NCBI GenBank assembly: GCA_944362695.1
Contig: CALVTQ010000099.1
Location: 1 to 33,512, forward strand
Source of the DNA: an uncultured Clostridia bacterium
GTDB taxonomy: Bacteria > Bacillota > Clostridia > Christensenellales > Aristaeellaceae
Length of the DNA: 33,512 bases
Direction: 5' to 3'
The notes under the pieces were generated by a model. It saw only the letters and a list, made by a program, of their open reading frames with translations, searched no databases and was not told the origin of the DNA. Positions 8,694 to 15,704 of the stretch are shown piece after piece (position 1 is the stretch's first letter; each line of letters begins with the position of its first letter). The position numbers and the translations under genes were made by a program.

Positions 8694-11090
8694 TCACTCG
8701 ACGTTGATGAAGTAGAGCAGACCGCCCGTGGTGCCCACGACAATCTGGTTGTTGTAGGCCGCCGGGGAAGCCTGAATCGGGCTGCCCAGATTCAGCGTGC
8801 TGATCGTCGAACCGGTGAAGCCGTCCATCAGGCGGAGCGTGCCGTTGTCGTCGCCCATGACGATGTAGCTCTTGCCGTCCGGCTGATACATCGCGATCGG
8901 CGAGGACACGGACTCCGTGTCGACCGGCTGGCTCCAGACCTCTTCGCCGGTGATCTTGTCAAGCGCATAGAGCACGGCACCGCCATCGCCCTCGCCGCCG
9001 CTGATGCGGTTGACGTTGAAGATGATCAGGTCGTTGATGTCGCCCTGGCCGACGATCGGGCTGCCCATCAGGCCCGCATAGATGCCTTCCTTGGCGGCAC
9101 TGCGGTTGTACTTGCCCTTGATCTCGGTCGCGTTCTCCCAAATCAGCTCGCCGGTCAGCGCATTGAGCTTGACCAGCGTGATCGGGCCGCCGCGCTCGCG
9201 CTCGTTGATGACGTTGCCCGCGTAGAGGTAGACATTGTCGTCCTCGACCTCAAGCGCGACGCTCGCCATCACGCTGTCGCCGATGTTGTACGCCCAGACG
9301 CACTGCAGTGTGTTCATATCGACGCACTGAATCGAGCCGGCCATGTCGCCAAAGTAGGCGTAGTCGCCGTAGGTCGCAATGCTTCCGGTGATGCCGTAGC
9401 TCTTAGAGAATTTGGTCTTCGTCTTGAAGGCGTAGGCGTTCACCGTGGGATCGATGCTGATCGCCGCGTTGTCGAGGTCGAAATTCGTATTCATGCCCAC
9501 GGTGTAGAGCATGCCGTTCTCGCCGCCGTAAATCACAGTGTCGGAACCGGACTCCACAACCGCAGAGGTCGGGATGCCGCCCTCCTTGCTGTAAGACTCG
9601 GGGTTGAAGCCGCTCTCAAAGCCGATCATGGACTGATCGATCAGGTTGTAGATGCGCATGCCCATGATGCCGGTGTAGTCGTCGACCTCATCGGTCTTCT
9701 GGCCGACATACAGCAGCGGATAGCCGTAGGGGTTGACCGCAGGCGCGACATCCAGCGGCATCTCGCCCACGATCGGATTGCGGGAGTACGCCTGCGTATC
9801 CAGATCGAAGAAGCTGATGCGTCCATCGGCGCTCGCGGCGATGACCTCCTTGAAGGCCGTCTTCTCGCGCATATCGTCGTTGAGATTCATCATCTCGCGG
9901 ATGTTTTTGTACCATTTGATGATCACCGGCTGGTTGCCGTAGCCGTAGCCGGTCATCCTGTCGCCGCCCAGCGTCGCGCAGCGAACCGCACGCACAACGG
10001 TCATCTGCTGCTTGTCGACCTCAACGGTACCGAAGGCCGCATTCTGGCGCAGCGGGCCGCCGCGGAAGGTCAGCACGCCGCTCTGCGCGGAGTACTCCTC
10101 AGGGTCGCCCATCGACACGCTCTGAGCAAAGGCATCGCCCTCGACCAGTGCGCCGCCGCTGACGACCTTGCTCTCCTTGATGACCTCAGAGGGATCGGAG
10201 GCTTCAACCGCCTGAGCCTTTTCGGCGACATACGGCGTCGGAGAAGGTGTCGGGGTCGGGGTCGGCGTGGGTGTCGGCGTCGGTGTGGGCGTCGGGGTCG
10301 GCGTCGGTGTGGGTGTCGGAGTGGGTGTCGGCGTCGGTGTGGGTGTCGGACTCGGAGTCGGCGTCGGGGTCGGCGTCGGACTCGGAGTCGGCGTCGGCTC
10401 AGCGGTCGGCGTGGGCGTCGGCTCAGCGGTCGGGGTCGGCGTCGGCTCAGCAGTCGGCGTGGGCGTCGGCTCAGCGGTCGGTTCGGCCGTCGGCTCGGGC
10501 GTCACCACCGGCAAGATCAGCAGCGGCGTGGCCGTCGGTTCCGGCGTCGGCTCAGCGGTCGGCGTGGGCGTCGGTTCCGGCGTCGGCGTCACATAGGGCG
10601 TCGGCGTCACGCCGCTCACGCGGTCAAGCAGCGCCTGGCTCTGGTCGGGGAATACCACCCAGCCCACGAGCGCAAGCAGAATCAGAATCAGGATGACCAG
10701 AATCACAGCCAGGCAGCCGATGCCGCCCTTCTTTTTGCCCTTCTTGGTGGACTTGCCCTTGCGGGTATCCTCCTCCTTAAAGTCGTCATCGTCGTCCCAG
10801 TCGTCCCAATTGTCGTCGCGGACGACTTCGGTCTTTCTGATGGGCGTGTTGACAGAGCTGCTCATCCCGGGCTGCACACCGCCGTTGGCCATACCATATC
10901 CGTCGGGATTCGGCTGATTTTTCTGCGGCATCACAGGCGGCACGGGCGCAACGGGTGCGACGGGCTGGGTCACGTCGGTTGCCTGTCCCTCCGCTTCAAG
11001 CTGCATTTTGTATTTTTCGAAGGCTCTCTCTTGAGCCGCAGCGCGTCTGCGCCTGAGCGCCTGAGGAGCTCCGTTCCTCTGTTCGTCCAA
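8694..11090 (-). CDS. Membrane-anchored protein with Thr-Pro linker and PQQ-like beta-propeller
   Basis: The protein has 798 aa from the TTG start. The cytoplasmic N-terminus (about 1-123) has an acidic run ([12 protein letters not shown]) and then a Lys-rich run. One transmembrane helix follows at about 124-147 ([20 protein letters not shown]). Residues about 161-287 are a Thr-Pro/Ala-Glu-Pro low-complexity linker that can span the cell wall. Residues 288-798 carry repeated blades of the PQQ/WD-like type, such as [18 protein letters not shown] and [14 protein letters not shown]. The likely topology is N-in with the propeller outside. The TTG at 11090 is chosen because GAGGTG lies 6 nt upstream and a consensus promoter ends only about 35 nt above; the upstream in-frame ATG (11186) lies above that promoter. 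The ligand and role are unknown; assembly scaffold or sensor are possibilities. Confidence 0.85.
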   Translation of the reverse strand: MDEQRNGAPQALRRRRAAAQERAFEKYKMQLEAEGQATDVTQPVAPVAPVPPVMPQKNQPNPDGYGMANGGVQPGMSSSVNTPIRKTEVVRDDNWDDWDDDDDFKEEDTRKGKSTKKGKKKGGIGCLAVILVILILILLALVGWVVFPDQSQALLDRVSGVTPTPYVTPTPEPTPTPTAEPTPEPTATPLLILPVVTPEPTAEPTAEPTPTPTAEPTPTPTAEPTPTPTAEPTPTPSPTPTPTPTPSPTPTPTPTPTPTPTPTPTPTPTPTPTPTPTPTPTPSPTPYVAEKAQAVEASDPSEVIKESKVVSGGALVEGDAFAQSVSMGDPEEYSAQSGVLTFRGGPLRQNAAFGTVEVDKQQMTVVRAVRCATLGGDRMTGYGYGNQPVIIKWYKNIREMMNLNDDMREKTAFKEVIAASADGRISFFDLDTQAYSRNPIVGEMPLDVAPAVNPYGYPLLYVGQKTDEVDDYTGIMGMRIYNLIDQSMIGFESGFNPESYSKEGGIPTSAVVESGSDTVIYGGENGMLYTVGMNTNFDLDNAAISIDPTVNAYAFKTKTKFSKSYGITGSIATYGDYAYFGDMAGSIQCVDMNTLQCVWAYNIGDSVMASVALEVEDDNVYLYAGNVINERERGGPITLVKLNALTGELIWENATEIKGKYNRSAAKEGIYAGLMGSPIVGQGDINDLIIFNVNRISGGEGDGGAVLYALDKITGEEVWSQPVDTESVSSPIAMYQPDGKSYIVMGDDNGTLRLMDGFTGSTISTLNLGSPIQASPAAYNNQIVVGTTGGLLYFINVE
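10230..10610 (-). repeat. Thr-Pro-coding short tandem repeat
   Basis: About 380 bp of near-repeating hexamers (GGTGTC/GGCGTC-type on the plus strand) encode Thr-Pro dipeptides, interrupted by repeated Thr-Ala-Glu-Pro and Ser-Pro units. Codon-level variation shows it is not a recent perfect expansion, but such repeats are prone to length change. Confidence 0.9.
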
Positions 11091-11124
11091 TGTATACACC
11101 TCTTTCAGACGTATTCTCTTTACC

Positions 11125-11153
11125 ATTATACAGGATATTTGCCGTTTTCTCAA
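11125..11153 (-). promoter_or_regulatory. Sigma-A promoter of the propeller-protein gene
   Basis: The minus strand has -35 TTGAGA (11153-11148), a 17-bp spacer and a perfect -10 TATAAT (11130-11125). The predicted transcript starts near 11118, giving a leader of about 28 nt before the TTG start at 11090. Confidence 0.85.
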
Positions 11154-11218
11154 TCCTCTTTTTCGAAAAATGTAGAAAGTCATCAACTTTTATCCGGTAC
11201 GGCCCACTCCGAAAGTCA

Positions 11219-11224
11219 TATAAT
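11219..11224 (+). promoter_or_regulatory. -10 element for the small proline-rich gene
   Basis: A perfect TATAAT lies 24 nt before the ATG at 11248, but no recognisable -35 is found at 16-18 bp. The predicted leader would be very short, starting close to the AGGGAGG ribosome binding site. It is divergent from the propeller-gene promoter 65 bp away, so both could be regulated from this gap. Confidence 0.45.
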
Positions 11225-11247
11225 GGTAAAAGAAGGGAGGCCCATTT

Positions 11248-11574
11248 ATGCTTGATTCCGTTTCGCCCTATGCGCTTCTTTGCGCCAGTAAACCCAAGCC
11301 AACGCCCACGACCGTCACGCCGTATGACCTGTACAGCGCCGTGCAGTCCTCGCCCCCGCCGCAGATGCCGCCTGCGCCAGCGCCGGTTTACGAGGAAGCG
11401 CCGCCTGCCCCGCCGCAGCCGGCCCCACGCACGCCAGCGAGCATGCCGATGGTTGCCGCGCGACGCACGCATTACATCGCCGACATCAAGTCCCGGCACA
11501 ACACCGCGCTCAAGAGAACGTCGATGAGCGCCTGCCCGATCTCTCCGTCTGTCAATCCTCCCAGCGGCCGCTGA
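11248..11574 (+). CDS. Small proline-rich protein of unknown function
   Basis: This 108-aa frame is one of two protein genes on the plus strand. Its ATG has a strong ribosome binding site (AGGGAGG, 7-nt spacing) and a TATAAT just above, which argues for a real gene. Residues 15-70 are rich in Pro and Ala with PPP and PAP runs; the C-terminal third is basic (VAARRTHYIADIKSRH, then KRTS). No signal peptide or membrane segment is visible, so it is probably cytoplasmic and disordered in its centre. The 3' end overlaps the convergent gene at 11552-12121 by 23 bp. It is divergent from the Thr-Pro propeller gene. I do not recognise a family. Confidence 0.6.
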   Translation: MLDSVSPYALLCASKPKPTPTTVTPYDLYSAVQSSPPPQMPPAPAPVYEEAPPAPPQPAPRTPASMPMVAARRTHYIADIKSRHNTALKRTSMSACPISPSVNPPSGR

Positions 11575-12121
11575 CGTATCGCGCGCGCGGCATGCACGGC
11601 GGCGCGGGCCATCTCGGCTCCGGCCATTGCGCGTCCTCCCGCGCATCATTTTTATCAACAGCTCCCGGCGCATCCTGCGTTTCGGGAGCTATTTGTTCGT
11701 CCGCTGCATCCTGCACGGGCGTATCTTCTATTTTATCTGTCTCATTTCCGTCGTTGCCCGGACTCTGCCCGCCGTCCTTCACTTCGGCATAAGCCGCCTC
11801 ACGCTGCTGTCTTTCCATTCGCATATCCTCGATGAGCTGCCGGTTTCGCCTGCGCTCCCATGCCCGCTTGCCCCGCTCACAGGTAAAGAGCATCTCCCCG
11901 CCGCACTGCGCATACGCTGCCAGAAGCTCACGCCCATCGTCCGTCCATTCGGCCTGCGCGCGCTGCCCGAGGGCATGCGTGACCTCCCCGCCGTGCGCGT
12001 AGACGAGCGTGATCTCGCCGCCCGCGCCGCTCTTGATGCCGCAGCGGATCTTCCCCAGTCCCTGCGTCAGATACCCGCCGGGCCTGCCCTTTTCGTCCTT
12101 GAGAATGAAATTTTTTCCCAT
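11552..12121 (-). CDS. Unrecognised 189-aa protein with charged C-terminal tail
   Basis: Residues 1-85 look folded and Gly-rich (GKNFILKDEKGRPGGYLTQG, then ITLVYAHGGEVTHAL and GGEMLFTCERG). Residues 86-120 are Arg-rich and probably helical, and the rest is an acidic, Pro-rich, probably disordered tail. There is no signal peptide or membrane segment. An in-frame ATP-independent choice was needed for the start: I take the ATG at 12121, which has GAAGGG about 10 nt upstream and lies about 50 nt after a promoter; upstream codons would overlap that promoter. It ends convergently with the small proline-rich gene (23-bp overlap) and is divergent from the VanW gene. The family is unknown to me. Confidence 0.72.
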   Translation of the reverse strand: MGKNFILKDEKGRPGGYLTQGLGKIRCGIKSGAGGEITLVYAHGGEVTHALGQRAQAEWTDDGRELLAAYAQCGGEMLFTCERGKRAWERRRNRQLIEDMRMERQQREAAYAEVKDGGQSPGNDGNETDKIEDTPVQDAADEQIAPETQDAPGAVDKNDAREDAQWPEPRWPAPPCMPRARYVSGRWED

Positions 12122-12156
12122 ACGACCGCACCCTTCCATTTCTTTGCACTTCGAGC

Positions 12157-12185
12157 TTGCCATGCCAGCCGATTCGCAGTATAAT
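12157..12185 (+). promoter_or_regulatory. Sigma-A promoter of the VanW-domain gene
   Basis: The plus strand has -35 TTGCCA (12157-12162), a 17-bp spacer and a perfect -10 TATAAT (12180-12185). The leader to the ATG at 12245 would be about 50 nt. The -10 overlaps the -10 of the divergent promoter. Confidence 0.8.
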
Positions 12186-12207
12186 ATAGTCTGTATATAT
12201 TTGTCAT
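12178..12207 (-). promoter_or_regulatory. Divergent promoter of the 189-aa gene
   Basis: The minus strand has -35 ATGACA (12207-12202), an 18-bp spacer and -10 TATACT (12183-12178). Both -10 boxes share 12180-12183, so RNA polymerase cannot occupy both promoters at once. Confidence 0.6.
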
Positions 12208-12244
12208 TGCACTGCATGATATTTGATATTCTGGAGGATCATTG

Positions 12245-13369
12245 ATGCGAAATTCGCTGATTGCCGCCATCGCCGCGCTCCTGCTGCTCGTCTGCTCCGT
12301 GGGCGCAGCCGATACCGGTTATACGTATTGCTACGAGCATTTTATGGAGTCCGCCGACGCCAGCGGCACTCCCAAGCTGCTGTATACGGGCGTGACTAAA
12401 TATACCCTGTACAAGCGTGTCTATCCCGACGCAAAAAGCGAAGATTTGGGCACAGTCGGCAAGCGCGGCCGCGTCTATATCTTCGGCTTCGATCAGGATT
12501 GGCTCTTCTGCTGGGACGATGAGGTCGGCATCTACTACGTCAAGCGGCAGAACGTCGACGAGATCGAGCCGCTCGATCCGTCCTATCCGCCCTACGGCAT
12601 CGTCACAAACCGCTATGTCGCCTCCACCTCGAAGGACACCGCGCTGTATGCATCGCCCGATCCGTCCTCCGATGTCCTCTTTGAGCTCAAGGCCGGCGCG
12701 CGCCTGAGCTTCTGGTTTCTGGACAACGGCTGGGCTGTCGTGCCTTATCGCCGCCAGGTCGGCTACGTCTACGCGGGCGACCTCAAGGAGCTGACGCCAG
12801 TCGCGCCTTCGGTAGAATATGCGCAGGACGGCGATATCATCGCTGCGTTCACCACGTTTTATTCCACCAAGAAGACCGACCTGAACAAGGGCCGCATGGT
12901 CAACATGCGCGTCGGCTGCGAATACATCGATCAGGTTTACAGTCCGGGCTTCGTGTTTGACTTCAACGACATCGCCGGCCCGTATCGCTATTCCCGCGGC
13001 TACAAGGACGCGCCCGTTCTGGTTGACGGCCAGACGATCGGCGGTTCCGGCGGCGGCACCTGCCAGATTTCCACCACGCTTTACAACGTCCTGCTCCAGC
13101 TCGACGACGGCCTCACGGTGCTCTATCGCCATGCGCACGGCCCGGGCGGCGCGTCCTATGCGCCCCACGGCGTCGATGCCGCTGTCGGCCGTGACGGTGG
13201 ACGCGACAGCATCGAGCTCAACCTCGAGTTCCGCAACGACTACGATTTCCCCATCTCCATCGACTCGACCGTTCAGCACGGCTCGCTTTGCATCTGCATC
13301 CGCAAGGGCGCATACACCAAGCCGCTTGAGATGATCCATGGCAGCGACATGTTCGGCATCGAGAAATAA
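12245..13369 (+). CDS. Secreted SH3-like / VanW-domain protein
   Basis: This 374-aa protein has a signal peptide (residues 1-22, hydrophobic core IAAIAALLLLVCSVG). Two SH3-like segments follow: one around residues 75-105 (RVYIFGFDQDWLFCWDD) and one around 130-180 (LYASPDPSSDVLFELKAGA, then VGYVYAGDLKEL). The C-terminal VanW domain covers about 215-345 and includes the family motif GGSGGGTCQISTTLYN. VanW-type domains occur in wall-associated proteins of Gram-positive bacteria, including one vancomycin-resistance cluster, but their biochemical role is not established. The start is the ATG at 12245 with GGAGG at 7-nt spacing; a TTG directly before it is less likely. It has its own promoter and terminator, and probably acts at the cell wall. 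Confidence 0.9.
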   Translation: MRNSLIAAIAALLLLVCSVGAADTGYTYCYEHFMESADASGTPKLLYTGVTKYTLYKRVYPDAKSEDLGTVGKRGRVYIFGFDQDWLFCWDDEVGIYYVKRQNVDEIEPLDPSYPPYGIVTNRYVASTSKDTALYASPDPSSDVLFELKAGARLSFWFLDNGWAVVPYRRQVGYVYAGDLKELTPVAPSVEYAQDGDIIAAFTTFYSTKKTDLNKGRMVNMRVGCEYIDQVYSPGFVFDFNDIAGPYRYSRGYKDAPVLVDGQTIGGSGGGTCQISTTLYNVLLQLDDGLTVLYRHAHGPGGASYAPHGVDAAVGRDGGRDSIELNLEFRNDYDFPISIDSTVQHGSLCICIRKGAYTKPLEMIHGSDMFGIEK

Positions 13370-13379
13370 ACCGCACATC

Positions 13380-13421
13380 AAACGGCCCCGCCGCGCAAAA
13401 GCGTGACAGGGCCGTTTCTTA
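13380..13421. terminator. Bidirectional terminator between the VanW gene and tadA
   Basis: A perfect 9-bp stem AAACGGCCC/GGGCCGTTT (13380-13388 with 13409-13417) sits between the convergent stops at 13369 and 13419, with a T-rich TTTCTT on the plus side. The minus-side tract is only TTT, and the terminator abuts the tadA stop codon. Confidence 0.8.
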
Positions 13422-13868
13422 TTGCCTTTTCTGCCTAAAAAATTCGTCGAGCAACGCCTGACATTCCTCCGCGAGCAGACCGCCCGTGCAGGGGATGTTC
13501 GCGCCGAACGCGGCGTCCTCGGGCAGTGCGTAGACGCTCCCGGTGCATCCGGCCTTCGTGTCGTATGCGCCGAAGTAAATCGCATCGACGCCCGCCATGA
13601 TCGCACCGCCAGCGCACATCGGGCACGGTTCCAGCGTCACGTACATCGTGCAGGCGGTAAGCCGTCTGCGCCCGAGTTTTTCGGCAACCCTTCGTATCGC
13701 GAGGATCTCCGCGTGCGCCGTCGGATCGAGCGTGTGCTCGCGCTCGTTGTGCGCGCGGGCGATGATCTCCCCGCCGCAGACGATCACCGCGCCGACCGGC
13801 ACCTCGCCCATCGCCGCCGCCTGTTTCGCCTGCTCGAGCGCCGCGCGCATGCATGCTTCGTGCGTCAT
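13419..13868 (-). CDS. tadA: tRNA-specific adenosine deaminase
   Basis: TadA converts adenosine 34 of tRNA-Arg(ACG) to inosine in the cytoplasm. The 149-aa protein has the zinc site of the cytidine/tRNA-adenosine deaminase fold: H52-A-E54, with E54 as proton shuttle, and P-C82-P-M-C85. The N-terminal GEVPVGAVIV and the loop AHNEREHTLDPTAHAE are characteristic of TadA rather than of free-nucleoside deaminases. The ATG overlaps the degV stop by 4 bp (ATGA), so translation is probably coupled. The flanks differ from the frequent tadA-dnaX context. Confidence in the family is high. Confidence 0.94.
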   Translation of the reverse strand: MTHEACMRAALEQAKQAAAMGEVPVGAVIVCGGEIIARAHNEREHTLDPTAHAEILAIRRVAEKLGRRRLTACTMYVTLEPCPMCAGGAIMAGVDAIYFGAYDTKAGCTGSVYALPEDAAFGANIPCTGGLLAEECQALLDEFFRQKRQ

Positions 13869-14737
13869 CCGCGATTCTTGCCCCGGAAGAACAGCGCTAC
13901 CGTGCCGGGGCCGGAATGGCTGCCGATGACCGGGCCGATTGCGCTGATGACGATCTTATCCGCGTCGCAGCCATGGTCGTTCACCAGATGGTTCTTGACC
14001 GTCTCCGCATCGGCGAGGCAGTCGCCGTGGCTGATGAAGATCACCTGATCCGGGCCGTAGCTCAGCTCGCCGAACTTGTCTGCCAGCGCCTTGAGCGCCT
14101 GCTTGCGGCCGCGCACCTTGCTGCGGGCGATGAGCTTGCCCTCCTCGTTGACGTGCAGCACGGGCTTGATGTTGAGCATCGAGCCGAAGAACGCCGCCGA
14201 CGGCGAGCAGCGGCCGCCGCGCTTGAGGAAGTTGAGGTCGTCCACGGTGAACCATGAGACGTAATTCTGCGCATGCTCGCGCAGGTAATCGCTGTTTTCC
14301 TTGGCGCCCATGCCCTTTGCGCGATTTTCGAGCGCATCGTAGACCATCAGGCCCTCGCCCGCGCTGGCGGCTAGCGTGTCCACGACCTCAATCTGCGCGT
14401 CGGGGTATTCCTCGAGCACCATATCCCTGCCGATGCAGGCCGAGGAATACGTGCCGGACAGACTGGAAGAGAACACCACCGCCAGAACCGTCTTGCCTTC
14501 CTTGACAAGCGCAGAGAATGTGTCGTAGTAGGCCTGCGGCGTCGCCTGGGCCGTCGTGGAACGCGCGCCGCCGCGCAGTTTATCGTAATACGCCTTGATG
14601 AGCTGCGGATCGTCGAGCACCTTCGTCTCGGTCACGCCTTCCATCGAATAACTGAGCGGCAGGATGATCAGATCTTCATAATGCGAGACGATCTCCGGGC
14701 TCAGGTCGGCACAGGAATCCGTCAAAATCGTATACAT
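13865..14737 (-). CDS. DegV family fatty-acid-binding protein
   Basis: DegV proteins bind one fatty acid and, as FakB, present it to the fatty acid kinase FakA for phosphorylation. The 290-aa sequence has the family layout: an N-terminal ILTDSCADLSPEIV, a central VFSSSLSGTYSSA that supplies a ligand-binding serine, and VDDLNFLKRGGRCSPSAAF. The C-terminus holds GPVIGSHSGPGTVALFF, another conserved segment contacting the carboxylate. The ATG at 14737 has AAGGAGA at about 9-nt spacing; in-frame codons further up lack such a site. No fakA lies here, as is common. It is followed by tadA with a 4-bp overlap. Whether it acts with FakA here is inferred from the family. Confidence 0.93.
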   Translation of the reverse strand: MYTILTDSCADLSPEIVSHYEDLIILPLSYSMEGVTETKVLDDPQLIKAYYDKLRGGARSTTAQATPQAYYDTFSALVKEGKTVLAVVFSSSLSGTYSSACIGRDMVLEEYPDAQIEVVDTLAASAGEGLMVYDALENRAKGMGAKENSDYLREHAQNYVSWFTVDDLNFLKRGGRCSPSAAFFGSMLNIKPVLHVNEEGKLIARSKVRGRKQALKALADKFGELSYGPDQVIFISHGDCLADAETVKNHLVNDHGCDADKIVISAIGPVIGSHSGPGTVALFFRGKNRG

Positions 14738-14798
14738 AACCAAATCTCTCCTTTTGCCGTCCGTCAGCGCACGGGCGGCTTTCTCTGGCAAACCGAAT

Positions 14799-15644
14799 TT
14801 ATCGCTGTTCTGAATCTGTATAATTCTCTTTTGATGCGCTCTTTTCCTGCCGCCAATTGCGATTTTTGGCATTTCTGATCAGAATTTGAATGGACACGCC
14901 CTGCTCCTGCGACTGCACGCTCACATGCGAGGCGATGCCGCTGTTTTTGAGCATGCGCGCCGTTTTCTCCGCCGCCTCCGTCGCCGCGCGAAGCAGACGC
15001 CTTCGTCCGCTCACGGCAATCTCCTCGCGCCGCGGGCCGAGGACAAGACGTCGGGCCTGATCGCCCGTGAGCCCGCGTTCGGCGATGATGCTCGCCGCCT
15101 CGAGCTGTCTGTCCGCGTCTCCGATGGCTGTCAACGGCCAAGCCTGCTGCGCCGTCAGGCCTTCGCGCCGGATGCACGCGAGCACGCGCTCGTCAAGTCC
15201 GAGCAGTGTGAGCTTTTTCTGCACGCCGCGCCGCTCGAGCGTACATTCCTCCATGACGCGCTCGCCATCCACCCGGTCGATCAGCTCCGCCTCCTCCAGA
15301 AAATGCGCATCCCGCCGAAGCGCGTGTTCTTCCAGAAAGCAGGCCGCCGACGTCGCCTCGTCCGCGTCGATGACGATTGCGTCGATCTCCTTCATGCCCA
15401 GTATCCGGCAGGCCAGCACGCGCCGCGCCCCGCAGATCACCGCATAGCGCCCGGCCTGCGCGTTTTTGCGCACGACGATTGGCTGCAAAAGGCCGTGTCT
15501 GGCGATTGACGCGGCCAGCGCGAGCACGGATGCGTCCTGCTGCGTCGCGCGCGCGTGCACCATCCCGCCGTATATGTCATCCATGCGCAGCCGCACGACG
15601 TCGTTCCCCGCGTCCGGCAGCATCACCGCAGGCCTTCTTCTCAT
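14799..15644 (-). CDS. Orphan ParB/Noc-like protein
   Basis: The 281-aa protein has the ParB order of domains. The N-terminal CTP-binding/ParB fold shows HGLLQPIVVRK (50-60) and YAVICGARRVLACRILG (67-83), where canonical ParB has GERR; here it is G72-A-R-R. The next motif, EEHALRRDAHFLEEAELI (105-122), corresponds to the usual ENLQR-x-DLxPIEEA but is diverged. Residues about 130-200 match the KorB/HTH region, and the C-terminus (about 215-281) may dimerise. The ATG at 15644 has GGAGG at 8-nt spacing. There is no parA next to it; the neighbours are comEC upstream and degV/tadA downstream. It may be a ParB, a Noc-like nucleoid factor or a diverged paralogue. DNA binding is inferred. Confidence 0.82.
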   Translation of the reverse strand: MRRRPAVMLPDAGNDVVRLRMDDIYGGMVHARATQQDASVLALAASIARHGLLQPIVVRKNAQAGRYAVICGARRVLACRILGMKEIDAIVIDADEATSAACFLEEHALRRDAHFLEEAELIDRVDGERVMEECTLERRGVQKKLTLLGLDERVLACIRREGLTAQQAWPLTAIGDADRQLEAASIIAERGLTGDQARRLVLGPRREEIAVSGRRRLLRAATEAAEKTARMLKNSGIASHVSVQSQEQGVSIQILIRNAKNRNWRQEKSASKENYTDSEQR

Positions 15645-15704
15645 TGCACGATCCTCCCCGACAAGCATACATCATTATATGCGTCGTGTGAGGCATTATA
15701 CCCG

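Noticed and set aside
10230..10610. Repeat array that could be taken for a CRISPR or a VNTR outside genes
   Set aside because: The hexamer repeats have no spacers and keep the reading frame of the Thr-Pro linker, so they are coding. Plus-strand Gly-Val and Ser-Ala frames there are shadows.
14764..14792. GC-rich hairpin between the ParB-like gene and degV
   Set aside because: Considered as a terminator, but on the minus strand it is followed by AAAAGG, not a T-tract; it could only matter as leader structure.
15674..15700. Two TATAAT boxes (minus strand) before the ParB-like gene
   Set aside because: Neither has a recognisable -35 at 16-18 bp, so no promoter was called, although a weak one is possible.
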